From assembly GCF_002192455.1 (NCBI RefSeq), contig NZ_CP021744.1, forward strand, positions 2,448,001 to 2,512,000: a stretch of 64,000 bases of DNA, in the 5' to 3' direction. The stretch is from Streptomyces albireticuli (lineage in GTDB: Bacteria; Actinomycetota; Actinomycetes; Streptomycetales; Streptomycetaceae). A program made the position numbers and the translations under genes. Within the stretch, counting starts at the first letter, position 1, and the number at the start of each line of letters is the position of its first letter. Under the pieces are notes generated by a model. It saw nothing but the letters and a program-made list of their open reading frames with translations, did not search any database and was not told where the DNA came from. Shown here one piece after another: positions 40,742 to 52,236 of this stretch.

Positions 40742-41080
40742 CTACCCCCGCGCCCCCACCCCCGTCTCCGTCCGCAACCACGCCAGATACTCGTCACTCC
40801 CCGCCGTGATCGGCGTAGCGATGATCTCCGGCGTCGCGTACACCTGCGCACCCTTGATGTGCGCCTCCAGCTCCGCGTACCGCTCCCCCGTCGTCTTGTA
40901 CAGCACCCGCCACTCCGTATCGCACTCGACCTTGCCCCGCCAGTGGTAGTGGCTGGTGACCGGTCCGTCGATCTGCGCGCAGGCCGCGAGGCGGCGCTCG
41001 ATGGCGGTGGTGGCGAGGAGCCGGGCGCGCTCCTCGCTGTCGGTCGTCGTCATCACGGCGAGGTACGCGGCGTCGGGCAT
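40742..41080 (-). CDS. cutA: Divalent cation tolerance protein CutA
   Basis: This 112-residue trimeric ferredoxin-like protein of the CutA1 family is linked to copper/divalent cation tolerance. Family motifs are VMTTTDSEERARLLATTAIERRLAACAQI, the HYHWRGKVE block, YKTTGERYAELEAHI and YATPEIIATPI. The ATG at 41080 (MPDAAYLAV) is the natural start; 21 upstream in-frame codons are rejected. The stop lies 21 bases from repeat copy D. Metal specificity cannot be read here. Confidence 0.93.
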   Translation of the reverse strand: MPDAAYLAVMTTTDSEERARLLATTAIERRLAACAQIDGPVTSHYHWRGKVECDTEWRVLYKTTGERYAELEAHIKGAQVYATPEIIATPITAGSDEYLAWLRTETGVGARG

Positions 41081-41141
41081 GGCGCCGACCGTACACCGGC
41101 GGGGGGCGGCGTTGTCAGTGCCGGCGGTTACGCTCACGAGC

Positions 41142-41450
41142 ATGAGTTACGCAGACCTGCGCGAACTCCAGAGCGCGCTCAACACCGCCTCGGACATCGC
41201 CTTCGCTCTCGACGCCGCACCGGCGGCCCATGAGGCCGATCAGCTCGCCGACGCCCTGCGCCGGGCGCTGGCCGCGGCCAATGCCCTGGGGGCCGGCGCG
41301 ACGGCCACCGGGTGCGCCGAGCACCCCAAGGGTGCCGTCGACCCGCTCTACGGCGACACGGAGGACCCGCTGCCGCCGGGCTGGGGCCGGTGCCTGCTGT
41401 GCAACGACCGGCGGCGCCGGGCCGGCGCGCAGCGTCGGGGCTGGCGCTGA
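41142..41450 (+). CDS. Small conserved-looking hypothetical with a Cys-rich end
   Basis: I do not recognise this 102-residue protein. The N-terminal ~50 residues are an amphipathic helical region (YADLRELQSALNTASDIAFALDAAPAAHEADQLADALRRALAAANAL). The C-terminal part has one Cys in GCAEHPKGAVDP and a CxxC in GRCLLCNDRRRR, which together could bind a metal. The ATG at 41142 begins MSYADL. It is divergent from cutA (61-base gap) and convergent with the EF-hand gene. G/C third positions support a real gene. Confidence 0.7.
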   Translation: MSYADLRELQSALNTASDIAFALDAAPAAHEADQLADALRRALAAANALGAGATATGCAEHPKGAVDPLYGDTEDPLPPGWGRCLLCNDRRRRAGAQRRGWR

Positions 41451-41474
41451 CCCGGTCGCCGCGCCGGGCCCGGG

Positions 41475-41708
41475 TCAGCCGTTGAGGGACGACCAGAACT
41501 CGTCGAAGGACAGCACGCCGTCGCCGTTGCCGTCCTTGTTCTTGATGATGGCCTGGGCCACCGTCTCGGTGACGTGGAAGTCGCCGAGCTGAGCCATCAC
41601 GCTCTTGTATTCGGCGGCCGTGATCAGGCCGTCCCCGTCCACGTCGAACCGCTCGAAAGCCTTTCGCGCCTCGGCCTTGCGCGCCTCGATGTCGGCGATG
41701 TCGGCCAT
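41475..41708 (-). CDS. EF-hand calcium-binding protein
   Basis: This 77-residue protein consists almost entirely of two EF-hands: loop 1 DVDGDGLITAAE (residues ~22-33) and loop 2 DGNGDGVLSFDE (~59-70), both with acidic residues at positions 1, 3, 5 and 12. It resembles the small calmodulin-like CabB/CabD-type proteins of Streptomyces, likely cytoplasmic calcium sensors or buffers. No signal peptide. The partner is unknown. Confidence 0.92.
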   Translation of the reverse strand: MADIADIEARKAEARKAFERFDVDGDGLITAAEYKSVMAQLGDFHVTETVAQAIIKNKDGNGDGVLSFDEFWSSLNG

Positions 41709-41746
41709 GTGGGCCTCCCCTTGTGTGCTGGTGTGACCGGCACAGA

Positions 41747-42286
41747 TTAGCGGCCGTCGGTCACCAGCTTGAGATAGCGGTCCCAGTCCCAGTGCGGACC
41801 GGGGTCGGTATGGGTGGATCCGGGGACTTCGTCATGCCCGATGATGTGTGTGCGGTCCTTGGGGATGCCGTAGCGGTCGCAGACGGCGGCGGTCAGCCGC
41901 GCCGAGGAGCGGTAGAGGGCGTCCGTGAGGTACTCGGGCCGGTCGATCCAGCCCTCGTGTTCGATGCCGATGCTGCGGGTGTTGCGGTTCCAGTTCCCGG
42001 CGTGCCAGGCGATGTCCTTCTCGCGGACGAACTGGCCGATGTAGCCGTCGGCGGAGGCGACCATGTAGTGCGCGGAGACCTTGGCCGCGGGGTCCTGGAA
42101 GATCCGCATCGCGTCGGGGAACGTCTCCTGGGTCAGGTGGATCACCACGAGGTCGACCGGGTACGCGCCCGGGCGGGCGGAGACCGTGTAGTTGGCGCCG
42201 GCCGCCGGTATCCAGTGGGTGGGCGGGTACGCGGCGACGGGGTTCTCTTCCAAGACGGCCCTCCAGGGTGGTCCGGGACATGACAC
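41747..42286 (-). CDS. N-acetylmuramoyl-L-alanine amidase (Amidase_2/PGRP-type)
   Basis: This 179-residue protein matches the zinc amidase fold that cleaves the bond between MurNAc and the stem peptide. Zinc ligands are expected at His in LVVIHLTQ (about residue 50), His in STHTDPGPHWDWDRY (about 157) and the Asp near it. SAHYMVASADGYIGQFV, DIAWHAGNWNRNTRSIGIEHEG and THIIGHDEVPG are classic. No signal peptide is visible, so a cytoplasmic recycling role or non-classical export must be considered. The ATG at 42286 has GGAG 6 bases upstream. Confidence 0.93.
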   Translation of the reverse strand: MSCPGPPWRAVLEENPVAAYPPTHWIPAAGANYTVSARPGAYPVDLVVIHLTQETFPDAMRIFQDPAAKVSAHYMVASADGYIGQFVREKDIAWHAGNWNRNTRSIGIEHEGWIDRPEYLTDALYRSSARLTAAVCDRYGIPKDRTHIIGHDEVPGSTHTDPGPHWDWDRYLKLVTDGR

Positions 42287-42550
42287 TCCAGAATGCCCAC
42301 GCCCGCGAGCACCGACACGGACTCCGGATAAAAATAGGAGTTACTGCTGGTTCATTCATGGTTTACAAGGCGGGTGTCCCATCTCACCTTGGATTATCGA
42401 GGACGCTTTTCCGGATTGCCCGAATATGACGTGATAGCCGCTTTGGCTGGAACGAGGCCGTCTGTCATAGTCGACGCGTCGACCCTCCCTTGACCCGGGC
42501 CAGGTCGCGCATCCCGCCGTGGAACACACCCCAATTCTCCGCGGCGAACA
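42287..42550. other. Gene-free region before an orphan plus-strand terminator
   Basis: No protein-coding gene is convincing here. The region is A/T-rich for this genome. An inverted repeat ACTCC-N11-GGAGT (around 42321-42341) with an AT-rich spacer (GGATAAAAATA) lies ~40 bases upstream of the amidase start and may be its operator or promoter. Because a strong plus-strand terminator follows at 42551, an unannotated plus-strand transcript ending there is possible. Confidence 0.4.
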
Positions 42551-42602
42551 CGAAGAGGCCCCCGGCCCGTCGCACTCCGACGGATGGGGGCCTCTTCGTT
42601 TT
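42551..42602 (+). terminator. Rho-independent terminator with U-tract (plus strand)
   Basis: CGAAGAGGCCCCC (42551-42563) pairs perfectly with GGGGGCCTCTTCG (42586-42598), followed by TTTT on the plus strand. No plus-strand gene lies upstream for more than 1 kb. On the minus strand it is downstream of the ATPase-fold gene but lacks a U-tract in that direction. Confidence 0.82.
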
Positions 42603-42641
42603 CCCCTGGGTTCTCCCCCGGGCCGCCCGGCACCGCCGCGG

Positions 42642-43157
42642 TCAGCGGTCCGCGACCCGCATCTCGAACCAGGTCGTCTTGCCCCGCGCCAGCAGGTCCA
42701 CGCCCCACCGGTCCGAGAGCTTGTCCACCAGGAACAGGCCGCGCCCGCTGGTGTCCATCTCGTGCACGGGCATCAGGCACGGCAGCCCGCGGGAGGGGTC
42801 CCGGACCTCCATCCGGAGCCAGCCGCGGCGGCGCAGCATCCGCAGGCCGAAGAACCGGGCCCCGGTGTGCCGCACGGCGTTGCCCACGAGCTCGGAGACC
42901 AGCAGGACGGCGTGCTCGGTGAGTTGGGCGGAGAGGCCCCACTGCCGCAGCACCACCGCCTGGGTCAGCCGGCGCGCGGCCACCGCGGACTGCGGCCGCG
43001 AGGGCAGCCGGACCTCGCCGAGCGCGGGGTTGCCGAACAGGTCGAACGATTTGAGCGCCGGTTCGCCGTCGACGACCGGCGACCACCGCACCGCGGCCGC
43101 CCCGCCCCGCTGCCGCGGCTGCTCCGTTCCTTCCAGGCCCGCCATGCCACCCATCAT
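42642..43157 (-). CDS. ATP-binding protein, HATPase_c (RsbW-like anti-sigma kinase type)
   Basis: This 171-residue GHKL-fold protein has the N-box SELVGNAVRHTGARFF, a G1-like VRDPSRGLPCL, and a G2 GRGLFLVDKLSDRWGVDLL, ending KTTWFEMRV. Proteins of this type bind ATP and often act as anti-sigma factors or partners of HTH regulators. The start is uncertain: ATG at 43157, 43154 or 43145 are all possible; the upstream frame to 43238 is unlikely. Unlike the homologue at 10.4 kb it has no HTH/DUF397 partner beside it. Confidence 0.82.
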   Translation of the reverse strand: MMGGMAGLEGTEQPRQRGGAAAVRWSPVVDGEPALKSFDLFGNPALGEVRLPSRPQSAVAARRLTQAVVLRQWGLSAQLTEHAVLLVSELVGNAVRHTGARFFGLRMLRRRGWLRMEVRDPSRGLPCLMPVHEMDTSGRGLFLVDKLSDRWGVDLLARGKTTWFEMRVADR

Positions 43158-43399
43158 GGCCGCCGTAAAGACGTCATGGGCTGGAACGGGGGGATTCGAT
43201 GTACCGGAATCCGCCCCTCCAAGGGGTCGGCACGACATATGCCATGGGCAGGCAGTTGCCCGAAAAATCGATACTGACCTGCGGCGACCGCCCCCGTAGG
43301 AATGATCGCCCGGAGCCGCCCCGGAGCCCTGCGCAGACGGGCCCGCTCGTCCCGGAATTCCCCCACAAGGGGCAACCCCGGGCGGGTGTGCCCCGGCCC

Positions 43400-43427
43400 G
43401 GACCCCGCCGGGCCGGGGGCGGGGTCC
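43400..43427 (-). terminator. Hairpin after the enoyl-CoA hydratase gene
   Basis: GGACCCCGCC (43400-43409) pairs with GGCGGGGTCC (43418-43427), directly next to the enoyl-CoA hydratase stop codon. It probably terminates that minus-strand gene. Confidence 0.65.
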
Positions 43428-43428
43428 G

Positions 43429-44211
43429 TCAACCGGCGGACGGCCGGACGAACTTGGCCTTGCCCGGCCCGTCCTCGACGAAGCTCCGCATGCCGATCTC
43501 CCGGTCCTCGGTCGCGAACAGCCCCGCGAACCAGTTGCGTTCGATGGCGAGCCCGGTGTCGATGTCGGTCTCCAGGCCGGTGTCCACCGCCTCCTTGGCG
43601 GCGCGCAGGGCCAGCGCGGGCCCGGCGGCGAGCCGGGTCGCCCACTCCAGCGCGCGCTCGTAGACCTCCGCGGCCGGCACGACCCGGTCGACGAGGCCGA
43701 GGGTCAGCGCCTCGTCCGCCCTGACCTGACGTCCGGTGAAGATGAGGTCCTTGGCCTTGGACGGGCCGATGAGCCGGGCCAGCCGCTGGGTGCCGCCCGC
43801 GCCCGGGATCAGGCCCAGCAGGATCTCCGGCTGGCCGAGCTTGGCGTTGTCGGCGGCGATCCGGAAGTCGGCGCAGAGCGCGAGCTCGCACCCGCCGCCC
43901 AGGGCGTAGCCGGTGACGGCGGCGACGACGGGCTTGGGGATCCGGGCGACGGCGGTGAAGGAGTCCTGGAGACCGCGGGACCGCGCCACCATGGCGGCGT
44001 GGTCCATGTCCCGCATCTCCTTGATGTCCGCGCCGGCCGCGAAGACCTTCTCGCCGCCCCAGAGCACGACGGCGCGGACGTCCTCGCGGTGGGTCGCCTC
44101 CTCGGCGAGCTCGCGGATCCGGTCCTGCGTGGAGATGTCGAGCGCGTTCATCGGCGGCCGGTCCAGACGGATGGTGCCGACGCCCTCGGAAACCTCAAGA
44201 TGCACAGTCAT
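43429..44211 (-). CDS. Enoyl-CoA hydratase/isomerase family protein
   Basis: This 260-residue crotonase-fold enzyme shows the oxyanion-hole segments VFAAGADIKEM and ALGGGCELALCADF. Both acidic residues used by hydratases are present: Glu in GGGCELAL (~118) and Glu in GQPEILLGLIPGAGG (~138). This favours true 2-enoyl-CoA hydration over a specialised isomerase. It probably acts in fatty acid beta-oxidation, but no partner enzymes are adjacent. ATG start at 44211. Confidence 0.93.
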   Translation of the reverse strand: MTVHLEVSEGVGTIRLDRPPMNALDISTQDRIRELAEEATHREDVRAVVLWGGEKVFAAGADIKEMRDMDHAAMVARSRGLQDSFTAVARIPKPVVAAVTGYALGGGCELALCADFRIAADNAKLGQPEILLGLIPGAGGTQRLARLIGPSKAKDLIFTGRQVRADEALTLGLVDRVVPAAEVYERALEWATRLAAGPALALRAAKEAVDTGLETDIDTGLAIERNWFAGLFATEDREIGMRSFVEDGPGKAKFVRPSAG

Positions 44212-44239
44212 GACAACAGGTTAATCCCGGTTAACGGAA

Positions 44240-44279
44240 CGCGGCCCGGTGCACTCGGTCACAAGTGCTCCGGGCCGCG
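44240..44279. terminator. Hairpin between L,D-transpeptidase and enoyl-CoA hydratase genes
   Basis: CGCGGCCCGG (44240-44249) pairs with CCGGGCCGCG (44270-44279), with additional TGCAC/GTGCT-type pairing inside. It follows the transpeptidase gene on the minus strand. Confidence 0.7.
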
Positions 44280-44299
44280 GGGCCGTGCCGGAAGGGCCG

Positions 44300-45541
44300 T
44301 CAGCCGGCGGTGGGCTTGCTCTTGCCCCACTCGGACCACGGCATGTTCCAGCCGTTGAGGCCGTTCTCCGGCTGGATCGTCTTGTCGTCGGAGTTCTTGA
44401 CGACCACGACGTCACCGACGAGGGAGTTGGTGTAGAACCAGGCGGCCGGGGTGTTCGGGTCGCCACCGCCGCGCTGGTCCTCCAGGCCCACGCAGCCGTG
44501 GCTGGCGTTCTCCGAGCCGAAGGTGGACGAACCGGACCAGTAGTTGCCGTGCAGGAAGGTGCCGGAGGTGGAGAGGCGCATCGCGTGCGGCACGTCCGGG
44601 ATGTCGTACTCGCCCTTGCCGTCGCCCTTGGTGAAGCCGACGGTGGCGCCGTTCATGCGCGTCACGTCGTGCTTCTCGCTGATGACCATCTGGCCGTTGT
44701 AGGTGGGGTTGGCGGGGGCGCCGGCGGAGATCGGGATGGTCCGGATGACCTTGCCGTCCCGCTCGACCGTCATCTGGTGCGACTTGGCGTCGACCGTGCT
44801 GACCTGGCTGCGGCCGACCGTGAACTTCACGGTCTTCGTCTGCGAGCCGTACACGCCCTCGCGGCCCTGGACGCCGTCGAGGTTCAGGTCGACCTTCACC
44901 TTCGTACCGGCCGCCCAGTACTTCTCGGGGCGGATGTCGACGCGGTCGTTGCCGAACCAGTGCGCCTTGACCGGGACGGCCGGTTCGGCGGTCACCTTGA
45001 TGGCCCGCTCGACGGCCTTGGGGTCCGTGATGCCACGGCTGAAAGTGATCGATACGGGCATTCCGACGCCGACGGTCTCGCCGTCCTCCGGCGTGAAGTA
45101 GCCGACGAAGGTGTTCTGCGGGGTGAGCGTCGTGAACGACGCGTGCTTGGCCGACGTGCGGCCGTCCTCGTCCTTGGCCAGCGCGTCCACCGTGTACTTG
45201 GCGGAGGCGGCGAGATGGGCGGTCGGCTCCCAGGCCGAACCGCCCCCGGTTATTTTGCCCTCGACGGTCCTGCCCTTGGCGTCGGCGACCTTGACGGACG
45301 TCAGCTTGCCCTGGGCCGCGGTGACCTTGAGCGCGCCGCTCGTCGCGACGTCCTTCGCGCCGTCCTTCGGGGCGATCTCCACGACGGCCTTCGAGGGCTT
45401 GCCGTCATCGGCCTTCTCACCCTTCTTCTTGCCTTCGTCATCGCCACCACAGGCGCTGACCAGCAGCAACACCATTCCGAGCAGCAGCGCCAACAGGCCC
45501 TTGCGGCCCGCGCGCCCTCTCGATGTCGGCTGCACGTTCAC
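44300..45541 (-). CDS. L,D-transpeptidase lipoprotein with bacterial Ig-like domains
   Basis: This 413-residue protein makes 3-3 cross-links in peptidoglycan or attaches proteins to it. The signal peptide ends with the lipobox VSAC (LLLGMVLLLVSACGGDDE), followed by a charged tether. Two Ig-like domains follow (residues ~50-260), then the YkuD catalytic domain with HGNYWS and SHGCVGL, the nucleophile Cys preceded by His. The GTG at 45541 has GGGGAG upstream. The layout matches mycobacterial LdtMt2-type enzymes. It is divergent from glgX across 398 bases. Confidence 0.95.
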   Translation of the reverse strand: MNVQPTSRGRAGRKGLLALLLGMVLLLVSACGGDDEGKKKGEKADDGKPSKAVVEIAPKDGAKDVATSGALKVTAAQGKLTSVKVADAKGRTVEGKITGGGSAWEPTAHLAASAKYTVDALAKDEDGRTSAKHASFTTLTPQNTFVGYFTPEDGETVGVGMPVSITFSRGITDPKAVERAIKVTAEPAVPVKAHWFGNDRVDIRPEKYWAAGTKVKVDLNLDGVQGREGVYGSQTKTVKFTVGRSQVSTVDAKSHQMTVERDGKVIRTIPISAGAPANPTYNGQMVISEKHDVTRMNGATVGFTKGDGKGEYDIPDVPHAMRLSTSGTFLHGNYWSGSSTFGSENASHGCVGLEDQRGGGDPNTPAAWFYTNSLVGDVVVVKNSDDKTIQPENGLNGWNMPWSEWGKSKPTAG

Positions 45542-45939
45542 TACGGTCGTCTCCCCTCGCACGGCCCGCGGCCAGGCGGAGCCCCCAGAGCGCGGCACGC
45601 GCTTCGGCGATAGATAACCACATGCCACGGACAGCACGTCCCTTGGGGAATGTCACCGTTCGGTCCCAAATGAGATGGTCCTGAGAACGGCGATGCGCGC
45701 TGTGCGCATGAGGCGCGGCCGGTGGCCGGAGTGAGGCATCTTATTCCGGCCAACCACGGGCGCGACACCGGGGGGTCGGGTCGGCGGGAGCGGCCCGCGC
45801 GCCCGCGCGGCGGGCCCGATCACACGGGTGAGCGCGCCCGTGGATGTGGGCAGAACTGGGGGAAGGACAGGACCGCCGACGCCCGGTACGGGAAGCCGGG
45901 TGCCCGGCGCGCTGGTCGAGAGCCGCCGGAGGCGAAGAC
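45542..45939. promoter_or_regulatory. Divergent promoter region between the L,D-transpeptidase gene and glgX
   Basis: There is no gene in 398 bases. An inverted repeat TGGCCGGA (45723-45730) / TCCGGCCA (45745-45752) flanks the A/T-richer GTGAGGCATCTTAT. It could be an operator for one or both genes. The open frame leading into glgX from 45844 is rejected because the ribosome-binding site supports 45940. Confidence 0.45.
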
Positions 45940-48369
<2,430 letters not shown>

Positions 48370-48406
48370 TGAGCGGTGTCAGTGGTGAACCGTAATCTCA
48401 CTCCTG

Positions 48407-50275
48407 ATGACTGAGACCCGAGGAGACCCCGCCCGGCCCCGACGCCGCTCGGCCACCCGTTCGCTGCTCCGTCTGTGGCCGTACGTCCGGCCGGTGCGGG
48501 GCCGCTTGCTGGCGGCGGCCCTGATGGCGGTCCTGGGGTCCTTGACGTCCCTGGTCATCCCGCTGGCCCTCAAGTGGATGGTGGACGGCCCGGTCGCCGG
48601 CCGCGACCCCTCCGGGGTGTGGCTGGGCGGCCTGGTGCTGCTGGTGCTCGGGAGCGCGGAGGCGTCCCTGTTCTGGGCGCGCCGGGCGCTGACCGCGCGG
48701 CCGCTGGCGCGCGTCGAGGCGGACATGCGGGCGTCGCTCTACCGCCACCTCCAGCGGCTGCCCGTCTCCTTCCACGACCGCTGGCCCTCGGGCCAGCTGC
48801 TGTCCCGGGCCACGACGGACCTGATGCTGCTGCGCATCTTCCTCGCGTTCCCGCTGACCTTCCTGCTGGTCAACAGCGTGACCATCGTGGCCGGTTTCCT
48901 GATCCTGCTGACGCAGCAGTGGACGCTGGGCCTGGTCCTGCTGGCCCCGGTGGTGCCGCTGATCGTGCTCTGCCGGCACTTCGAGGAGCGCTACTCCCGG
49001 GCCGCGCGCTCGGCGCAGGACCGGACCGGCGACCTGACGACGGTCGTCGAGGAGAGCGTCCTCGGCATCCGCGTCGTCAAGGGCTTCGGCCGCCACCGCG
49101 GCCAGGAGCGGGCGTTCGGGGAGCTGGCCGGCGAGGTGCGCGGCCTCGAACTGCGCAAGGCGGGCCTGCTGGGGTCGCTCTGGGCGATGATCATGGTCCT
49201 GCCGGAGCTGGCCCTCGGCGCGGCGCTGGTGCTGGGCGTGGTGCAGGTCGCCGACGGCGAGCTGTCGGCGGGCACGCTGGTGGCGTTCCTGTCGACGGCG
49301 CTGGCACTGCGGTGGCCGGTGGAGTCGATGGGCTTCCTGATCGCGATCACCAATGAGTCGGCGACGGCGGCGGACCGCTTCTTCGAGGTGCTGGACTCCC
49401 CGCCGCCCGCCGAGGAGACGGCGTCGATCCCGGCGCAGCGGACGGGCACCGGGAAGGCCGGGCAGGCCGGCGCGAGGTCCGGCACGGCCGGCGGCGGGAG
49501 CGGCGCGGGCGAGGAGGGATCGGCGGGGCTGCGCCTGGAGGGCGTGGAGTTCCGCTATCCCGACGCCCCGGCGGACGCGCCGCCCGTGCTGCGGGGCGTC
49601 GACCTGCACATCCGACCCGGCGAGACCATGGCCCTCGTCGGCACCACGGGCAGCGGCAAGACCACGCTCACCGCGCTCATCCCCCGGCTCCACGAGGCGA
49701 CGGCCGGCCGGATCACGCTGGACGGCCAGGACATCGCCGCGCTGCCCCGCGAACGGCTGCGGCAGCTCGTCTCGGTCGCCTTCGAGGACCCCACGCTCTT
49801 CTCCGCCAGCGTCGCCGAGAACGTCCTGATGGGGGCCGAGGGGGCCGGCGAGCCCGAGCTCGTACGGGCGCTGTCCGTCGCCCAGGCCGACTTCGCGCAC
49901 GACCTCCCCGACGGGACGGCGACCCAGGTCGGGGAGCAGGGACTCAGCCTGTCGGGCGGTCAGCGGCAGCGGCTGGCGCTGGCCCGCGCCGTCGTCGGCG
50001 AACCCCGCTTCCTGATCCTCGACGACCCGCTGTCCGCCCTGGACGTGCACACCGAGGCGCTGGTGGAGGCGGCGCTGCGGAAGGTGCTGGCGACCACCAC
50101 CGCGCTGGTCGTCGCCCACCGCCCGTCCACGGTCCTGCTGGCCGACCGGGTGGCCCTGCTCTCCGAGGGGCGCGTCACCGCCGTCGGCACCCACCACGAA
50201 CTGCTCCAGGAGAACCGCGAGTACGCCGCCCTGATGTCCGGCGACCCCCACGGCGAGGAAGAGCGGCCCCGATGA
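48407..50275 (+). CDS. ABC exporter half-transporter, degenerate-site subunit
   Basis: This 622-residue protein has six transmembrane helices (residues ~35-320) and one nucleotide-binding domain. Walker A is VGTTGSGKTT, signature LSGGQRQR, H-loop VVAHRPST. Walker B reads LILDDPLSAL, with Asp where the catalytic Glu normally stands. That change marks the non-hydrolysing site of heterodimeric exporters. It overlaps the next gene by 4 bases (ATGA). The ribosome-binding site is weak and the gene begins 37 bases after glgX. Substrate unknown; drug or lipid export is typical. Confidence 0.93.
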   Translation: MTETRGDPARPRRRSATRSLLRLWPYVRPVRGRLLAAALMAVLGSLTSLVIPLALKWMVDGPVAGRDPSGVWLGGLVLLVLGSAEASLFWARRALTARPLARVEADMRASLYRHLQRLPVSFHDRWPSGQLLSRATTDLMLLRIFLAFPLTFLLVNSVTIVAGFLILLTQQWTLGLVLLAPVVPLIVLCRHFEERYSRAARSAQDRTGDLTTVVEESVLGIRVVKGFGRHRGQERAFGELAGEVRGLELRKAGLLGSLWAMIMVLPELALGAALVLGVVQVADGELSAGTLVAFLSTALALRWPVESMGFLIAITNESATAADRFFEVLDSPPPAEETASIPAQRTGTGKAGQAGARSGTAGGGSGAGEEGSAGLRLEGVEFRYPDAPADAPPVLRGVDLHIRPGETMALVGTTGSGKTTLTALIPRLHEATAGRITLDGQDIAALPRERLRQLVSVAFEDPTLFSASVAENVLMGAEGAGEPELVRALSVAQADFAHDLPDGTATQVGEQGLSLSGGQRQRLALARAVVGEPRFLILDDPLSALDVHTEALVEAALRKVLATTTALVVAHRPSTVLLADRVALLSEGRVTAVGTHHELLQENREYAALMSGDPHGEEERPR

Positions 50276-52185
50276 CCACCAGCACCCCCGACCGGCGGAC
50301 CTCCTCCGGCCCGTCCGACACCCCTCACTCCGCGGAACCCACAGCTCCCACAGCTCCCACTGACCCCTCCGACTCCTCCGATTCCTCCGGTCCCGCCGAT
50401 CCTTTCGACAAGGACGTGCTGCCCGCGCCGAAGGGCGCCTCCCTCACCCTGTTGCGCTCGCTCCTCGCGCCCGCCCGGTGGCCGGTGCGGGTCGCCGTCG
50501 TGGTGCTGCTGCTCCAGCAGGCCGCCGTGCAGGCCGGGCCGCTGCTCGTCGCGTTCGCCATCGACCGCGGTGTGCCCGCCCTCCGCCGGGGCGACCACGG
50601 CCCGCTGACCCTGATCGGCGCCGCCTATCTGGTCTCCGCGCTGGCCTCCGGGCTGCTCCAGTTCGCCTTCATCCGGATCACCGCGCGCGTCGGCCAGGAC
50701 GTCCTGCTGGACCTGCGCGGCCGGATCTTCCGCCACGCCCAGTCACTCAGCGTCGACTTCCACGACCGCTACACCTCGGGCCGGCTGATCTCCCGGGCGA
50801 CCACGGACGTCGAGTCGATCCGCGAGCTGCTGAACGAGGGCCTCCAGGAGCTGATCGGCGTCGCCCTGTCGGTGGTCTACGTCTCCGCGGTGCTGCTGTA
50901 CCTGGACTGGGGCACCGGCGCCGCGGCCGTGCTCTCCTTCGCGCCGCTGTATCTGCTCGTGCGCTCCTACCGGCGCCGCTCGATGCGCGTCTACGGGGAG
51001 CGGTCCACGGCGGTCGCGCGGGTGATCGTGAAGTTCACCGAGACGATGAACGGCATCCGGCCGGTCCAGGCGTTCCGCCGCGAGCGCGCCAACGAGAAGG
51101 ACTTCGACGCGCTCAACGCCCGGCACCTGAAGGCCAACGGCGAGGCGATGCTGGAGATGGCCCGCTATGTGGTGACCTCACGGCTGGTGGCCAACACCGC
51201 GCTGGCGGGGATCGTGCTCTGGGGTGCCTACCGGGTGGCGGACGGCGCGCTCGCGCTGGGCGCGCTGGCGGCCTCGGTGCTGTATCTGCGCCGGCTGTAC
51301 GACCCGATCGACCGGCTCGCGATGTTCCTCAACTCCTACCAGTCCGCGGCCGCGTCCCTGGAGAAGATCGCGGGCCTGCTGGCCCAGCGGCCGTCGGTCC
51401 CCGAGCCGGCGGAGCCGCGGCCGCTGCCGGAGCGGACGTCCGGCGGGCCGGGCCGCGAGGTGGTCTTCGACGGGGTGCGGTTCGCGTACCGCACGGGCGG
51501 CGAGGTGCTGCCCCGCTTCGACCTGACGCTGCCCGCCGGCCGGACGGTGGCCGTGGTGGGCTCGACGGGCGCGGGCAAGTCCACGCTCGCCAAGCTCCTC
51601 GCGCGCTTCTACGACCCGACGGAGGGCGAGGTCCGGCTGGACGGCGTCCCGCTGCGCGAGCTGGCCGGGCCGGAGCTGCGGCGCGGGGTGGTGATGGTGA
51701 CGCAGGAGTCGTTCCTCTTCTCCGGCACGGTCGCCGACAACATCGCCATCGGCCGCCCCGGCGCCACCCGCGAGGAGATCGAGCGGGCGGCCCGGGCGAT
51801 CGGGGCGCACGACTTCATCACGGCCCTGCCGGACGGCTACGACACGGACGTCCGCAAGCGCGGCGGGCGGATCTCGGCGGGGCAGCGGCAGCTCGTCGGC
51901 TTCGCGCGGGCCCTGCTCGCCGACCCGGCGGTGCTCATCCTCGACGAGGCCACGTCCTCGCTGGACGTCCCGGGCGAACGGGCGGTGCAGCGGGCCATGG
52001 GCACGGTGCTGCGCGGGCGCACGGCCGTGGTGATCGCCCACCGGCTGTCGACCGTGGAGATCGCGGACCGGGTGCTGGTGATGGCGGACGGCCGGATCGT
52101 GGAGGACGGCACCCCCGCCGAGCTGATCGCGGGCACGGGCCGCTTCGCGGAGCTGCACCGCGCCTGGCGGGACAGCCTGGTCTGA
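50272..52185 (+). CDS. ABC exporter half-transporter, consensus-site subunit
   Basis: This 637-residue partner has a ~40-residue Ser/Thr/Pro/Asp-rich N-terminal tail, six transmembrane helices and a nucleotide-binding domain. Walker A is [10 protein letters not shown], Walker [12 protein letters not shown] with the catalytic Glu, H-loop VIAHRLST. Its signature reads ISAGQRQL instead of LSGGQ. Paired with the neighbour's Asp-substituted Walker B, this gives one consensus and one degenerate ATP site, as in TM287/288- or BmrCD-type heterodimers. Translation is coupled to the first subunit by the ATGA overlap. Confidence 0.94.
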   Translation: MTTSTPDRRTSSGPSDTPHSAEPTAPTAPTDPSDSSDSSGPADPFDKDVLPAPKGASLTLLRSLLAPARWPVRVAVVVLLLQQAAVQAGPLLVAFAIDRGVPALRRGDHGPLTLIGAAYLVSALASGLLQFAFIRITARVGQDVLLDLRGRIFRHAQSLSVDFHDRYTSGRLISRATTDVESIRELLNEGLQELIGVALSVVYVSAVLLYLDWGTGAAAVLSFAPLYLLVRSYRRRSMRVYGERSTAVARVIVKFTETMNGIRPVQAFRRERANEKDFDALNARHLKANGEAMLEMARYVVTSRLVANTALAGIVLWGAYRVADGALALGALAASVLYLRRLYDPIDRLAMFLNSYQSAAASLEKIAGLLAQRPSVPEPAEPRPLPERTSGGPGREVVFDGVRFAYRTGGEVLPRFDLTLPAGRTVAVVGSTGAGKSTLAKLLARFYDPTEGEVRLDGVPLRELAGPELRRGVVMVTQESFLFSGTVADNIAIGRPGATREEIERAARAIGAHDFITALPDGYDTDVRKRGGRISAGQRQLVGFARALLADPAVLILDEATSSLDVPGERAVQRAMGTVLRGRTAVVIAHRLSTVEIADRVLVMADGRIVEDGTPAELIAGTGRFAELHRAWRDSLV

Positions 52186-52231
52186 TCTCCGGGGAGCTCC
52201 GGGGCCCCGGGAGGCCGGGCCCCGGAGATCA
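52183..52231. terminator. Bidirectional terminator between ABC exporter and serine hydrolase genes
   Basis: TGATCTCCGGGG (52183-52194) pairs with CCCCGGAGATCA (52220-52231). The exporter stop codon is the first part of the stem. A second inner GC-rich stem is possible. The serine hydrolase stop follows 6 bases later on the other strand. Confidence 0.8.
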
Positions 52232-52236
52232 CGGTG

